This document shows, piece after piece, positions 10,397-21,300 of a stretch of DNA of 64,000 bases. Position 1 is the first letter of the stretch; every line of letters begins with the position of its first letter. The position numbers were made by a program, and so were the translations under genes. The stretch is taken from the NCBI GenBank assembly GCA_014529385.2, contig CM043971.1:81635340-81699339 (forward strand). The letters run 5' to 3'. The notes under the pieces are model-generated. The model ran no database searches and was not told the origin of the DNA. It saw only the letters and a program-made list of their open reading frames with translations. This stretch comes from Adiantum capillus-veneris. Lineage: Eukaryota > Streptophyta > Polypodiopsida > Polypodiales > Pteridaceae.

Positions 10397-12053
10397 GTGC
10401 ATACATTGCATGAGAGTAAATTGGATGCACCTTTGTCTAGTTGTACTCGTTCAGGCTCTTGCCATGCATCTTATGCATCAGATTGTTATGCTTTGACTGT
10501 GTCTAGCTTACATGATGTTGAGGAACCTCTATCTTTTGATGGAGGACAGAATTTAGAAAATTGGATGGCTGTCATGCAATCAGAATATGATGCGCTTATA
10601 GAAAATGACACATGGACTTTATGTGATTTGCCTCCTCGAAAAAAGGCCATTAGTACGAAGTGGGTTTACAAGTTGAAATGCAAGCCGGATGGTAAGATCG
10701 ATCGCCATAAGGCTCAACTTGTTGCAAAGGGTTATGCACAACAAAAAGGCATAGATTATAAAGAGACTTTTGCTCCCACTTGTCGTATGACTAATGTGCG
10801 TTTTCTATGTGCATTGGCAGCTCATTTTGGTTGGGATGTACATCAATCAGACATTGTTACTGCTTTCTTGAATGGTGACATATTTGAGGAAGTTTATGTA
10901 ACGCAACCTTGCAGTTTTGTCATAAAAGGACAAGAGGACAAAGTGTGAAAATGTAAGAAGGCTTTGTATGGGTTGAAGCAATCTCCTCGTGCTTGGTATG
11001 AGAAAGCTGACACTCATTTGGTAAAACGAGGCTTTTATAACAGTCCAACAGAGAGCACATTGTATGTAAAGCTTGAGGGCGATGTACTTCTCATTGTTGT
11101 TCTTTATGTGGATGATTTGTTGATCACTGGTCCCAATGAGGCACATATTGCTAAATTTAAGGCTGATTTGAATGCTACTTTCAAGATGAAAGATTTGGGG
11201 CTGTCGCATCATTACTTGGGCATACAGTTTAAGCAGTGTGATGGTGGTATTGCCTTGTGTCAGAAAAGTTACATAGAGACATTGCTATGTAAGTTTGGAC
11301 TTGAGGATTGCAAACCTATTGCCACTCCTATAGAAAGAGGTTTAAAGTTTAGTCTACATGATGCTGGCGATCCTGCTGATGTCACTCTTTACCAAACTGA
11401 TGTTGGATGCCTCCTTTATGTATGCAACACGAGGCCGAATATTCAGTTTGCAGTCTCACATGTCAGCAAATTTATGCATAGCTCAGGGTCTAAGCATTGG
11501 CAGGATGTCAAGAGGATTTTCCGCTACCTTAGTGCCACTTTACATCTTGACTTGTTTTATCCCAAGGGGGGATCATTGCCGCCACACTTACATGCTTTTT
11601 CGGACTCAGATTGGGCTGGTTGTTTTGACACGCGAGTGTCCACAAGTGGTTTCTGTTTCATGCTTGGCAGTTCATGTATATCATGGTTGAGCAAGAAGCA
11701 ACCTACTGTGGCCACTTCCAGTTGTGAGGCTGAGTACAGGGCAGTCTTCACAGCTACAGTTGAGTGTGTATGGCTCAGACGCCTTATGGCTGAATTGGGT
11801 GTTGGACAGGACACTGCCAACACTATCTACACTGAAAGTCAGAGCGCATTGCAAGGAACCTAGTTTTTCATGCTCGCACAAAGCATATTGAGGTGCATTA
11901 CCACTATGTCAGGGAGAGGCTCTCAGCGGGAGAGATCAGCTTGGCTTATGTGCCAACACAGGACAACCTTGCAGATCTTTTCACAAAGGCATTGTCTCGT
12001 GAGAAGCTCGAAGCTTTCTGCAAAGCTTTGGGCTTACTCCCCTTTGTGGACTG
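10397..12053 (+). pseudogene. Copia 1 reverse transcriptase and RNase H
   Basis: The frame 10397-10948 carries KWVYKLKCKPDGKIDRHKAQLVAKG and DVHQSDIVTAFLNGD, the first catalytic region. After a stop at about 10946 the same enzyme continues through ALYGLKQSPRAWY and the catalytic YVDDLLITG (about 11106-11132) to RNase H, with FSDSDWAG (about 11599) and SSCEAEYRA. A frameshift near 11850 separates the last part (HARTKHIEVHYHYVRE, ending LPFVD at 12053). All catalytic residues are visible, so only a few mutations separate this copy from an intact enzyme. Confidence 0.92.
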
Positions 12054-12116
12054 ATCATGTACTCAAGGCATGGCACTTCCCTTTACTCATGTGCCAGCTC
12101 TCGTTCACCGCATCAC

Positions 12117-12129
12117 TCCAAGGGGGATT
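12117..12129 (+). promoter_or_regulatory. Copia 1 polypurine tract
   Basis: The purine run AAGGGGGA lies directly before the 3' LTR, as expected for the plus-strand primer of reverse transcription. Confidence 0.75.
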
Positions 12130-12355
12130 TGTTACCATATACATGTGGTAGTGATGTGTGTGAACACACTAGGACCGCCGGGGCATTTTTCACCTCTTTA
12201 GGAGGTTTTTTCCCTGTGCAGTGTATATACGCCCATCACTCTAGGGCTATCTATCTTTCCATTGCACACTAAGGAATACACTCTCTATTGTGTGCCTTGA
12301 GCTTCCTTCGTCTTCTCCAAGCTTTGTGCGTTTCTCTACAACCCTAATTCCAACA
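12130..12355 (+). repeat. Copia 1 3' LTR
   Basis: A 226-bp near-copy of 7713-7939 with the same TG...CA ends. It is followed by the target duplication CTCCC (12356-12360). Confidence 0.93.
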
Positions 12356-13230
12356 CTCCCTACCTCTCACACGGATAGAGATCACCACTCATATGTCAGG
12401 ATCTGATTTAGCTAGATACGAGGAGCACATGGATACCAATAGATGCCCATTTTGAGGGGTACCAACAGAGGCTAGGATACGTCATTTATGTCGCCTAGAG
12501 CCAGAGACAGATCTACATTACACATCACTGCTCGGTGTACTATGAGCCGCGTCCATTGTCTATTCAGAGAGGGTTTTGGACCATTTTCTAGAGTCATGAG
12601 ATATGAGGATCAGAGATGTCTTGGATTGTTTCTACTAAAGATGCGCAGACATAGAGAGAGCTTGCTGTGGACATTAAGGGAGAGCTTGTCTCAGAGACAG
12701 ATCACAGACTTCTTTACACACCAGACGGGGGACATCCAGAGGAGCAGTCATTACAGCAGATCTCAGATCCCACTTACACCAGAGGTACGCTAATTGAGCG
12801 AGCCAGTGAGCTAGGCAGATCCAAGCACCCACGACCACAGGGGGTCTCACATCACTGACGGAGGTGGCAACAGAGGATCCAGATCATCCTAGCTCGACAT
12901 GCAAGATGATCGGTCAAAGTATTGACCATGGAGGATATTGAGGAGATTCGGCAACGATTGATGAGGGATGTCATATGAGCTTGACCCGTCTACCCCTGAT
13001 GATTTGTATCTCATTTCCATTTGTATCACTAGTGATGTGTATCCATTAGCTAACCCATTATATCAGCCCTCACCCCGTCACCCCTCCCCACCTATTTTGT
13101 TTCAGCTTCTATTTTTTCAACTTTTTGTTCTTTCTATACTCAGACATTATATCAGATTCACCAATTGTGACTTTTTGGTCTCATAGTGGCCTCTTAAAGA
13201 CATTAATTTAACATTTCATTTCATTTCTCT

Positions 13231-13279
<49 letters not shown>
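12356..13279 (+). mobile_element. LINE copy 1, 3' part with (TC)n tail
   Basis: Resumes the LINE interrupted at 7712. It encodes the degenerate C-terminal region of ORF2 (match to [13 protein letters not shown] of copy 2 at about 12560-12600) up to about 12860. The 3' UTR follows and ends with the shared tail ATTTAACATTTCATTTC running straight into (TC)n at 13226-13279. No poly(A) tail is present. Confidence 0.82.
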
Positions 13280-13283
<4 letters not shown>

Positions 13284-13346
13284 TCTCTTGATATTGTTCA
13301 CACACACACACGAGGAGCACCATTTAATGTAGGAACAATATCAAGA

Positions 13347-13392
<46 letters not shown>

Positions 13393-13409
13393 AAGCATTT
13401 AATGGTGCT

Positions 13410-13472
<63 letters not shown>

Positions 13473-13558
13473 CAATATCAAGAGATTTAAGAGAGAGAGA
13501 GAGAGAGAGGTTCACACACACGAGAGGAGTACCATTTAATGTAGGAACAATATCAAGA

Positions 13559-13601
<43 letters not shown>

Positions 13602-13620
13602 GAGAGAGAGCTAAGCATAG
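13226..13620. repeat. compound microsatellite with nested inverted repeats (fold-back)
   Basis: The LINE tail (TC)n is followed by AAATCTCTTGATATTGTT, (CA)n, then CGAGGAGCACCATTTAATG. The reverse complements of these blocks then appear in order at 13390-13490: CATTTAATGGTGCTCCTCG, (TG)n, AACAATATCAAGAGATTT, (GA)n. The 18-mer AACAATATCAAGAGATTT occurs three times forward (about 13332, 13471, 13544) and once inverted (13282). The block can fold into a long hairpin. It joins LINE copy 1 to LINE copy 4. Confidence 0.9.
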
Positions 13621-13935
13621 TAGATTGGTTATCCAGATTCCCTTTGGCGTAATAGGTCTTTTTTCAAATAGATCTTTAAGACCTCGTGGGATTGTTCTGA
13701 CGACGACAAAAAGTATTCTTCTTCGCTCTCTATCTCTCAGAAAATAGCAGGAAATAGCAGATTTCAGACACAGCAAAACTCAAAAATTATAGATTTTTAG
13801 AAAATTGCAAGAAATTGCAAAAATGGAATATGCCATATATGCTTAATGCAGGAACATGTATACATAATGTGGAAGCCCATTGCGTGTAGATCTCCGCAAC
13901 CTTTCGTCTTGTCTCGTTTGTTAGTAACAACCAAC

Positions 13936-15245
13936 CATGAGGAAGCAGAATGACAAGCCTGACCCCCTAGAAGACACAATCCAAAAGTGCAAAGAAGAAA
14001 TGGTCGAGACCATAGCAAGATTAACCTCCACCTTTTAGTTAAAATAAATCTGTTCGAAGATCGCGTTCTAGCCCAAGAAAGCAAGATCATTGCACTAGGA
14101 GATCGTGTGACAGCCTAAGACGAAGAGATTGCGTCGCTCAAGAGGGAGCTCACTGAGGCACGATCACAAAATACACTTGAAGAAGGAGAATTGCAACCTT
14201 CAATAATAGAAGAGCTCAACACGATCAAAGAGCAAGTGCGAGACATCAAAGAGGGGAAAGAGCAGCACAAAGAAATGACGACCTCTTGGGTGGACGTTAC
14301 TACAAAGACTCAACAAAAGGCCGATGAAGCCGAGAAATGAATTGAGGTTGCCAAGAAAGGGAAAAGCAAGGAAACAACGTCCACACCACACCCAACATAA
14401 TTAACCTGACACTAGAAGATGAGCAAAGAAGGCGTGTGCACTCTCTACATGTGTGAATTTGCGGCCTTAGACAATGTGGACGAAGAGGTAAAAGAACTCA
14501 TGGCTTTTATGGGGGTTCATGAGCCGATGCACTCAAGAGCATGGAGAGTGGGCAACAAGAAAAATGGGAGCAAGGGAAGAAAAATGGGAGCAAGGGGGAA
14601 ACCTCGAAAGAAAGGGCACTCATCCTTCGTTTTTCCTCCATGGAAGCGAAGAAGGACTTTTTGAAGAAGAGACCAACTCTGAAGAAAACAGGCATCTTTC
14701 TCGGGGATGATCTTAGCCTCTCACAGATCGCTAGTATGCAAGAGGTAATGCCAGAGAATAGAGCGGCAAGGGAAAAAGGTGAGATTGCTTTTTACCGAGA
14801 TGGAAGAGGGGTGATACTGGAGCCACGCTTTACATCATGGTGTGAGACCTATGGGACCACACTCAAAGTTGCTACCTGGAATTGTAATGGATCTATGCGT
14901 CTTGATGTGGGTGGTGGGAGAGACATCATCTTCTACTCTGAGACACATCAGGCCCCTGGGCAGACTATGCCTCACATTAGTGGATATAGATGGGAGACCG
15001 CCTGTAGACAGGAGACACGATCAGAGCATAGAGGAGGGGGCTCAGGAGGAATGGCAGTGTTATTCAAGGAGGAGTTGCAACCATTGATAAATATAGCTCG
15101 CAAGGATAAGCAAGCTAGGTACATGTGGGTGAGACTGAGAGCAGAGACAGACAGATATCTTTACATTGCTATTTGCTACTTTCCCCCAAGTACGTCAGTG
15201 TATGCATCGCCCAAAGGACAGTCCCCTATTCTATTTTGGATGTGA
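13936..15245 (+). pseudogene. LINE ORF1-endonuclease fusion (copy 4)
   Basis: The coiled-coil part (13936-14400) has several stops. The RRM-like and linker part is open from 14541 and runs without a stop from ORF1 ([21 protein letters not shown]) through TCA TGG (14835-14840), the place where copies 2 and 3 have TGA CGG, into [12 protein letters not shown] and [12 protein letters not shown] of the endonuclease. The frame is lost at 15245. Confidence 0.8.
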
Positions 15246-17335
15246 CATCTGGGAGTTCTCTAGAGATGGTGACATCATCATTTTAGGGGACTTCAATGCT
15301 AGCACTGCCCATCATCAGACAGTTTTTTATGATACCTCAGAGGAGATGTTGAGAGAGGTGGATGTTGCAGAGACGGGCCTATCCAGACTATCACAGGATG
15401 GGGAACATACTGAGTATGGACTACACTTGATAGACATGGGGCCTGCACATGGATTGATCATCTTGAATGGCCTACAGAGATTTCCCGATGCGGGGGGTTT
15501 TACATGCTTTCCACACAGACATGGAGCAAGCATTGTGGATTATGTCATGGCACAACCGAGTCTCATCTCTAGTATTTAGGATCTCATGGTCGGTGGACCC
15601 AAACATGTTGGTGTGGCAGTGGATCATGCTCTTGTGTCGTTGACCATCTCTACCAGTCCATTGTAGCACACAGGCCACAGGCAACAGCCCCTACTCGCTA
15701 CACTTTCACGCGGGAGACAGACTGTGTATACATAGATGGGATCTACAAACGCCTGTGTACAGAAGAGCCAGGGAGACCTCTAGAGGAGCTGACTACTATA
15801 TTGACACAAACATTACATGATGCAGCAGCAGAGGCATACCCACACACCCAGCCTGAGCAGAGACGTCGTTCTGGGAGCATGCCCCATAACAGCTGGTATG
15901 ATGAGGAGCGCGGCGAGACTAGAGCTAGACTTCAGAGGGAGGTGCTTTTGGGGGACATCACTCACAGACAGTCACAAATTGATTTCCGGTGCCTAGTGCG
16001 GCGGAAGAAGAGGGAAATTTTGGCTCGCCTAGAGCAGGACCTATACCAACTATTCTTGAGTCAGGACTCACTGGAGGCATGGCGGCTCTTTCATGAGCAC
16101 TCCCCTCCCCCTGCCATTACCTCTACAGAGGCATGGGGCCAGTACACATCATCTCTATACACAGTTCCTGACCCCCCCGATCCATGTCCCCACATGTGTG
16201 CTTTTTTCACCGCCGCTGAGATGGTGAGAAAGGCCATTGACAGGATGAGGACTGGGAGAGCATATGATCATGATGGCTTAGTGGCTGAGCACTTCATGCA
16301 TGCCAGAGATCTACTAGCAGAGCTTCTAGCAGTTATATTATGATCGGACACACATTGGCACGGTTGTATGCATCCATCCTTGAGCAGCAACTGAGCAAAT
16401 GGGTAGAGAGAGAGAGAGGCTACGCGCAGCCGGGCTGGCAGGGTTCAGGAGAGGTTTTTCTACTCTTGACCATATCTTGACACTCAGAGCCATCATTGAG
16501 GAGGGCAAATCACATCGGAGACGGATCTACTGTAGCTTTGTCGACTTCCGCAAAGCATTTGACACAGTATCCAAAGCTAGATTGATGCACAGATTACAAG
16601 AGATGGGAGTACCCACAAAGCTCATTTGGGGAGTCATGGCATTATATAGGTCAGTAGTGGGGCATGTATGCACCTCAGAGGGCCTATCTACAACGGTTCA
16701 CTCCACTATTGGGTGAAGCAAGACTGTCCGCTCTCCCCTACTCTATTTGGTATGTATGTGGATGAGGTTTCTGACTACATTGAGAGAGATGGTGATAGAG
16801 GTGCCTAGTTGGTAGGGACATGGATTCCACTATTGTTATATGTTGATGATATTGTGTTCATCTCTGACTCTCCGGAGGGGATACAGCGTCACTTGGATGC
16901 TTTGCACAGGTTCGCCCATGAAAGTGGTCTATATGTCAACCTTGGTAAAACCAAGGCCATGGTATTTAATACCACCCCACAATGGGTCAAGATGTCAACG
17001 CCCGCATTCACATACGGCCAGGAGACGGTGGAGTACACAGATGCTTACACTTCCTTGGAGTGGTTTTGAGTGGACCAACATTTTCATTGAGGAGAATAGC
17101 AGAGACTAGACTGACCAGAGCCCATGCAGCATTTGGCAGATTGGAGAGGATGTGTTCACATGTTCAGTTTCAAGAGCTCAAACAAAGCTCTGGCTCTTTG
17201 ATACTTTGGTGGCTTCTGCATTACTTTATGGAGCTGAGATTTGGAGACCTTCATTGGACCATCACGGGAGGACAGGTCGCCACTCATGGATGGGGGAACA
17301 TGGAGAAGTCACTAGATGATCTTGCAGCTCATTAG
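15166..17335 (+). pseudogene. LINE ORF2 endonuclease end, linker and reverse transcriptase (copy 4)
   Basis: Separate open blocks carry the endonuclease GDFNAS motif (15280), a conserved linker with HNSWYDEE and LRFHEHSPP-like stretches, and reverse transcriptase blocks [18 protein letters not shown] (16443), [10 protein letters not shown] and YVDDIVFIS, where valine replaces the alanine of the other copies. The homologous frame is carried by at least six frameshifted or stop-broken blocks, so it is inactive. Confidence 0.82.
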
Positions 17336-17440
17336 AGCCAAGGCTTCGGTGCCACGTGCCATAATCCGGGCAGAGCTAGCTGCCCCCCCCACTAGTAGTG
17401 AAGGCGCTCACCAGATCCGTCTCCTTCATACACCACAATT

Positions 17441-18318
17441 GGGTTATCCCTGTTCCCTCTATAAAGAGGGTTCGATGTTATTTTGGTACTTATTTTTCAT
17501 CAATTGATGTTTGTTATGCTCACAACCCACAAGAAAAAATGTGCAAGCACAAAGCGTTCCACTGTTTACCTTAGCACCTGTGCATAATAGATACTGAATT
17601 GACTTGTGTTTCATGTTTTCCGATAAAAAGTCGCTCATTGACACCAGGTTGCACAAATGGGACCTTTCCACACATGCAATGATCAAAGCTCAATGCAATA
17701 CAAAATATTCTTCCTTTGAATCCTTATGAACCTTGAGCTCTCGTAATGTTCTCATGGACTGAGGGCACACTTATGGCACAATGTCAGAAATACTCTTGAA
17801 ATTCAAGTAACATATCACATAGAAAGGAAATTCAATGTGCTTGTTAACAAGAGCACATAAAATTAGCCTTTAAACCAACAAGGTGAAGATTCGGCATTCT
17901 AAAAGAATTAAATACAAGGAAGTCGAGGCAATCCAAGGCTGTGAAAAGAAAAGACCATCGATTGACAAATTGAACAAAGGAAAACTATTCGCATGGAAAG
18001 GTAGATTAATGGAAATAATAAATTTTCAAATGTCCACCTAACTCTCTTCTCCTCTAGGGCTTCTTTTAGATAGCCAAAAGGGCACAACTCAAGGGACCAC
18101 TCACTCGTATGTAAAATTCAATCAACCTTCGGCAGGCTGAGGCATTCATCCATGGAAAGGTTCAAATTATCTTTATACAGATAAAACCTCATACAATTAA
18201 AGGCAGGGACAGAAAAAGGCAGAGCAGTCACGGATAGGGTATAATGTACATCATGTTTAAGCTTTAGCAAGAGATGAACCTACAAAACTTCTTGATTCAG
18301 AAGACCATTGCATACCGG
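17441..18318 (-). other. AP-3 beta 3' flank / presumed 3' UTR
   Basis: Lies directly downstream (on the minus strand) of the AP-3 beta stop codon at 18319. It has no coding potential that I can support. It must hold the 3' UTR and polyadenylation site, but I cannot place the cleavage site with confidence. The left end meets the truncated LINE copy 4. Confidence 0.5.
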
Positions 18319-21300
18319 CTACTGCTTCTCGGTAATCACCTTCTGAAGACGGTTGAGAAGATTCAAGCCAAATACAGAATCTTCACAGTTAACTTTCACT
18401 AATACAGGTAAAGCGTCGGTGCTATCGCCCATGCTTTGAAGCTCCAATGTGATAGTTATCAAGCACAGACTAGAATCTACTAAAGTCTCCCCACTGAACT
18501 TCAAGTGTACGTTCAAGACGTCATCATTGATAGCTCCTGTATAAACTGGTATTGTGGCCATCACCAAAAAGACATTAATTTGGCTTAGTACTCTGGTTGC
18601 TAGCACTCTTGTGAGGGCAAGTGCTTCTTCATCAGCATCAAGTACTGCAAAATTCTGACTTCTCATTGGCCTCTCTGCAGAGCATCTGCCAATCAAACCA
18701 GAATTTACAATTAGATTGCTCTCTCAAACGTTACAAATCGCTGGCATTAAGAAACAAACCTGTATGTCATCTCGAACATGCCAACTAGCTTGCCTTCAGC
18801 AGCTCCAAACTCCTCAAAGCTCATCACCTTTGGTCGCAGGAAGGCACCCACGTCTGGTACTAGCTTCACAACAAAACATTTTCGATTGCAGTGAACTGCA
18901 AGCTTCACCGGTACTAGCTGCTGTCGAAAATCAACGTGTACATCGAACTCTTTCACCTGATGAGGTTCAAGGGATTGTACCTCAGGAGATGGGAAAACCA
19001 ACACTCCAGGCCTGAAAAAGTTGAAGCCACAAGTCAAGAAACAAAACCTAAACAAAAAGCAGCCTTTCAAAGCTCAATCAGATCAAATGCTTACTCGACA
19101 ACATCTTTTGACGTTTCAGCCTCCGCTTGCTTGAGAGAAATGGCAGACAGTGCATCCGATGATCTATTTGTCAAGTGAAGCTTTACCCACACCATCTTAT
19201 CGTAGTAGACAGAATTACGAAAACAAAAGGAGTACTTCACTTCCAATCCCTCTCCATTTGTGAAGTCCAGTAGGGTCATCTTCCGAGGCTCTCTCTTTAT
19301 GGAGTCCATGGAGAGATTCAAAAATCCCGAAGGCAATCTGTTCTCCGTGCAAGAATGCTTGCTTAAAAAGCTATCCGCAGTAAGCCAGGATTCCAGATCC
19401 TCTGCTGTTCTCGTACCCAGACTAGTTTGAGCAGACTGCCTTGGATGTACATGCTGCATCCTCGTTCCAGAATATCCCAAGCTGTCTGCAGCTTCATCAT
19501 CAGACAGATGTATTAAAGGTTCGACTGCAGCCTCTCGATCTAAGCTGCTTGAGTTCCCTTGAGCACCCCCGTGAATCCTCATTGCCCCATTAGAGCTGCA
19601 ACTCTCATTCTCACTGGTCTGTGAGTAAGCATATCCATTATTTGCACTAAGAACCCTTGATGCAGTATCATCATCGTCATCGTCAGCCTCACTATTGCTA
19701 AGATCTGAGGACAAACTTCCAGTATAATCACTCATTCTGTCAAACTGTTGAGAACTTTCTTTTTGAGAATTTGTTGGATCACTACAAAGATGCCCAGGAA
19801 TATGGGTATCACCTCTCACTGGCAGGGCTGTAAAGCTGTTAGGCTCAGGAAGCGGTCTATAACCAGGAGCACTATGATTTACAATATGGGACATGGACCC
19901 GAGTATAAAGGTTCTGACATGTGAGGAGGACACTGGAAGTGACCTCAGTTTTGAAAAGGTTAAGATATAATTTGGAAGTAACCTTAGATCATCCTGAAAA
20001 TCTTTGCTTAATGTCCTGACATTAGGAACAGGTAATTTTTCAAGGCTTAATTTGCTTAGCACATCAGATACTTGCGAATCATCTAGTGCTTTATGTAGAC
20101 CCAAAAGCTGCTTTAGCATGCGTGCTCGATCACGAACATCGTAGTTACCATCACTTACACCAAGGTCAAGCACGTACGTCAAAGCCATTACAGCTATCTT
20201 AAATGAAGCTCCTAAATCTTCCCACGACTGGACCAATATCTGCAATGTGATTAAAAATATCATTAATACAAAATTTAAGTGTACTTTATTTAATGAAAAG
20301 TGAGGGGCCCTCCAAATAGATATGGCAAAGGCATGTATACAACCAGACTCAGGCAGATTCATGCCCTTACAGCATGTAATACCCTCACTAAGTGTGTAAG
20401 CAATGCCTGTATGCACGACACAAGGTGTGCACTCACTGCTCAGAAAGACATCAAGTTACCCCTGCCACAGATTATACATACATCACATGATATATCCCAC
20501 CTGATGTATTGTGTTTCCCAGAGTTGAGTTTGTGTTTCACTGACGTATTATGAAATCAATCAACATCAACACGCGCCTAGATTTGTGTCATGTTTATTTA
20601 CACTTTGCATCTAACAAAAATGACAAATAGTAAAAATCTGGGGCTAAACACCTTCACATCGAAAGAGAAATGAGAGAATGAGCGAGGGCGAACTAACCCA
20701 CATCTATAGGGAAATAACAGAAATGTGGGCAGTACACCCACATCTGCCTCCATGGCACCTTGGCACCCAATTGATTGATGTAAAGAGCTCGTTAGACGAG
20801 CACCCTCAACCATTGTGACCTCAAAGACCATCAACAAAGCACTGTACTGAGAATCTCATGTACTCTGAAAAATCATGGGACTGTAAAGCCCATATCCATG
20901 AAATAGGATCTCTCAGTCCAATGCTGAAAAAAGATGCTGTGCTAAAATGGTATTACACTGACCCTATATCCAGTCTTGATCTCTTGGGTAGAAACCCACT
21001 TTTTCTTTTCTTTTTTGAAGGTTTTAGAGACAATTCACACGTAAAGACATTTTGCAACAAAATGGAGTTGCTGGGCAAAAAAGCATGCACTTAAGATATT
21101 GTGCATGCATTGATGTGTGGAAGAATACTTCACATGACTTTTGGGCTGAGGCTATGTCTATTAGATTCTGAAAAGGAGCCCTACAGTCTCCGTGAATAAT
21201 GTAATATGCAAGGAAAAATATACTACTAAGAAACCAATTTGGCTCACTAAGAGGTTTTGGATGTGTTACACACCCAGATCGTTCCCAACGTAAAAAAGTA

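Larger units (their letters stand above)
7713..12355 (+). mobile_element. Ty1/Copia LTR retrotransposon (Copia 1), complete but degenerate
   Basis: A 4.6 kb element with two LTRs (7713-7939 and 12130-12355, both TG...CA), a tRNA-iMet-type primer site, a purine tract before the 3' LTR and a 5-bp target duplication. Internal order is Gag zinc knuckle, protease, integrase, reverse transcriptase, RNase H, which is diagnostic of Ty1/Copia. The two LTRs differ at roughly 14 positions by eye, so the insertion is not recent. Stops and frameshifts interrupt the polyprotein, the N-terminal part of Gag is mostly missing, and a foreign Gag-like segment sits in the integrase region. Confidence 0.95.
13621..17440 (+). 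mobile_element. LINE copy 4 (3'-truncated)
   Basis: A degenerate copy of the same LINE family. ORF1 begins at MRKQNDKPDP (13936). ORF1 and endonuclease are in one continuous frame (14541-15245). The endonuclease continues to about 15600 in other frames (GDFNAS, then SIVDYVMAQ), a linker at 15801-16343, and reverse transcriptase from 16399 to about 17330 ([11 protein letters not shown] at about 16540, YVDDIVFIS at about 16840). About 130 bp of the reverse transcriptase N-terminal part is missing near 16340. Sequence homology with copy 2 fades at about 17440, so the C-terminal zinc finger and the (TC)n tail are lost. The 5' limit after the fold-back is approximate. Confidence 0.85.
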
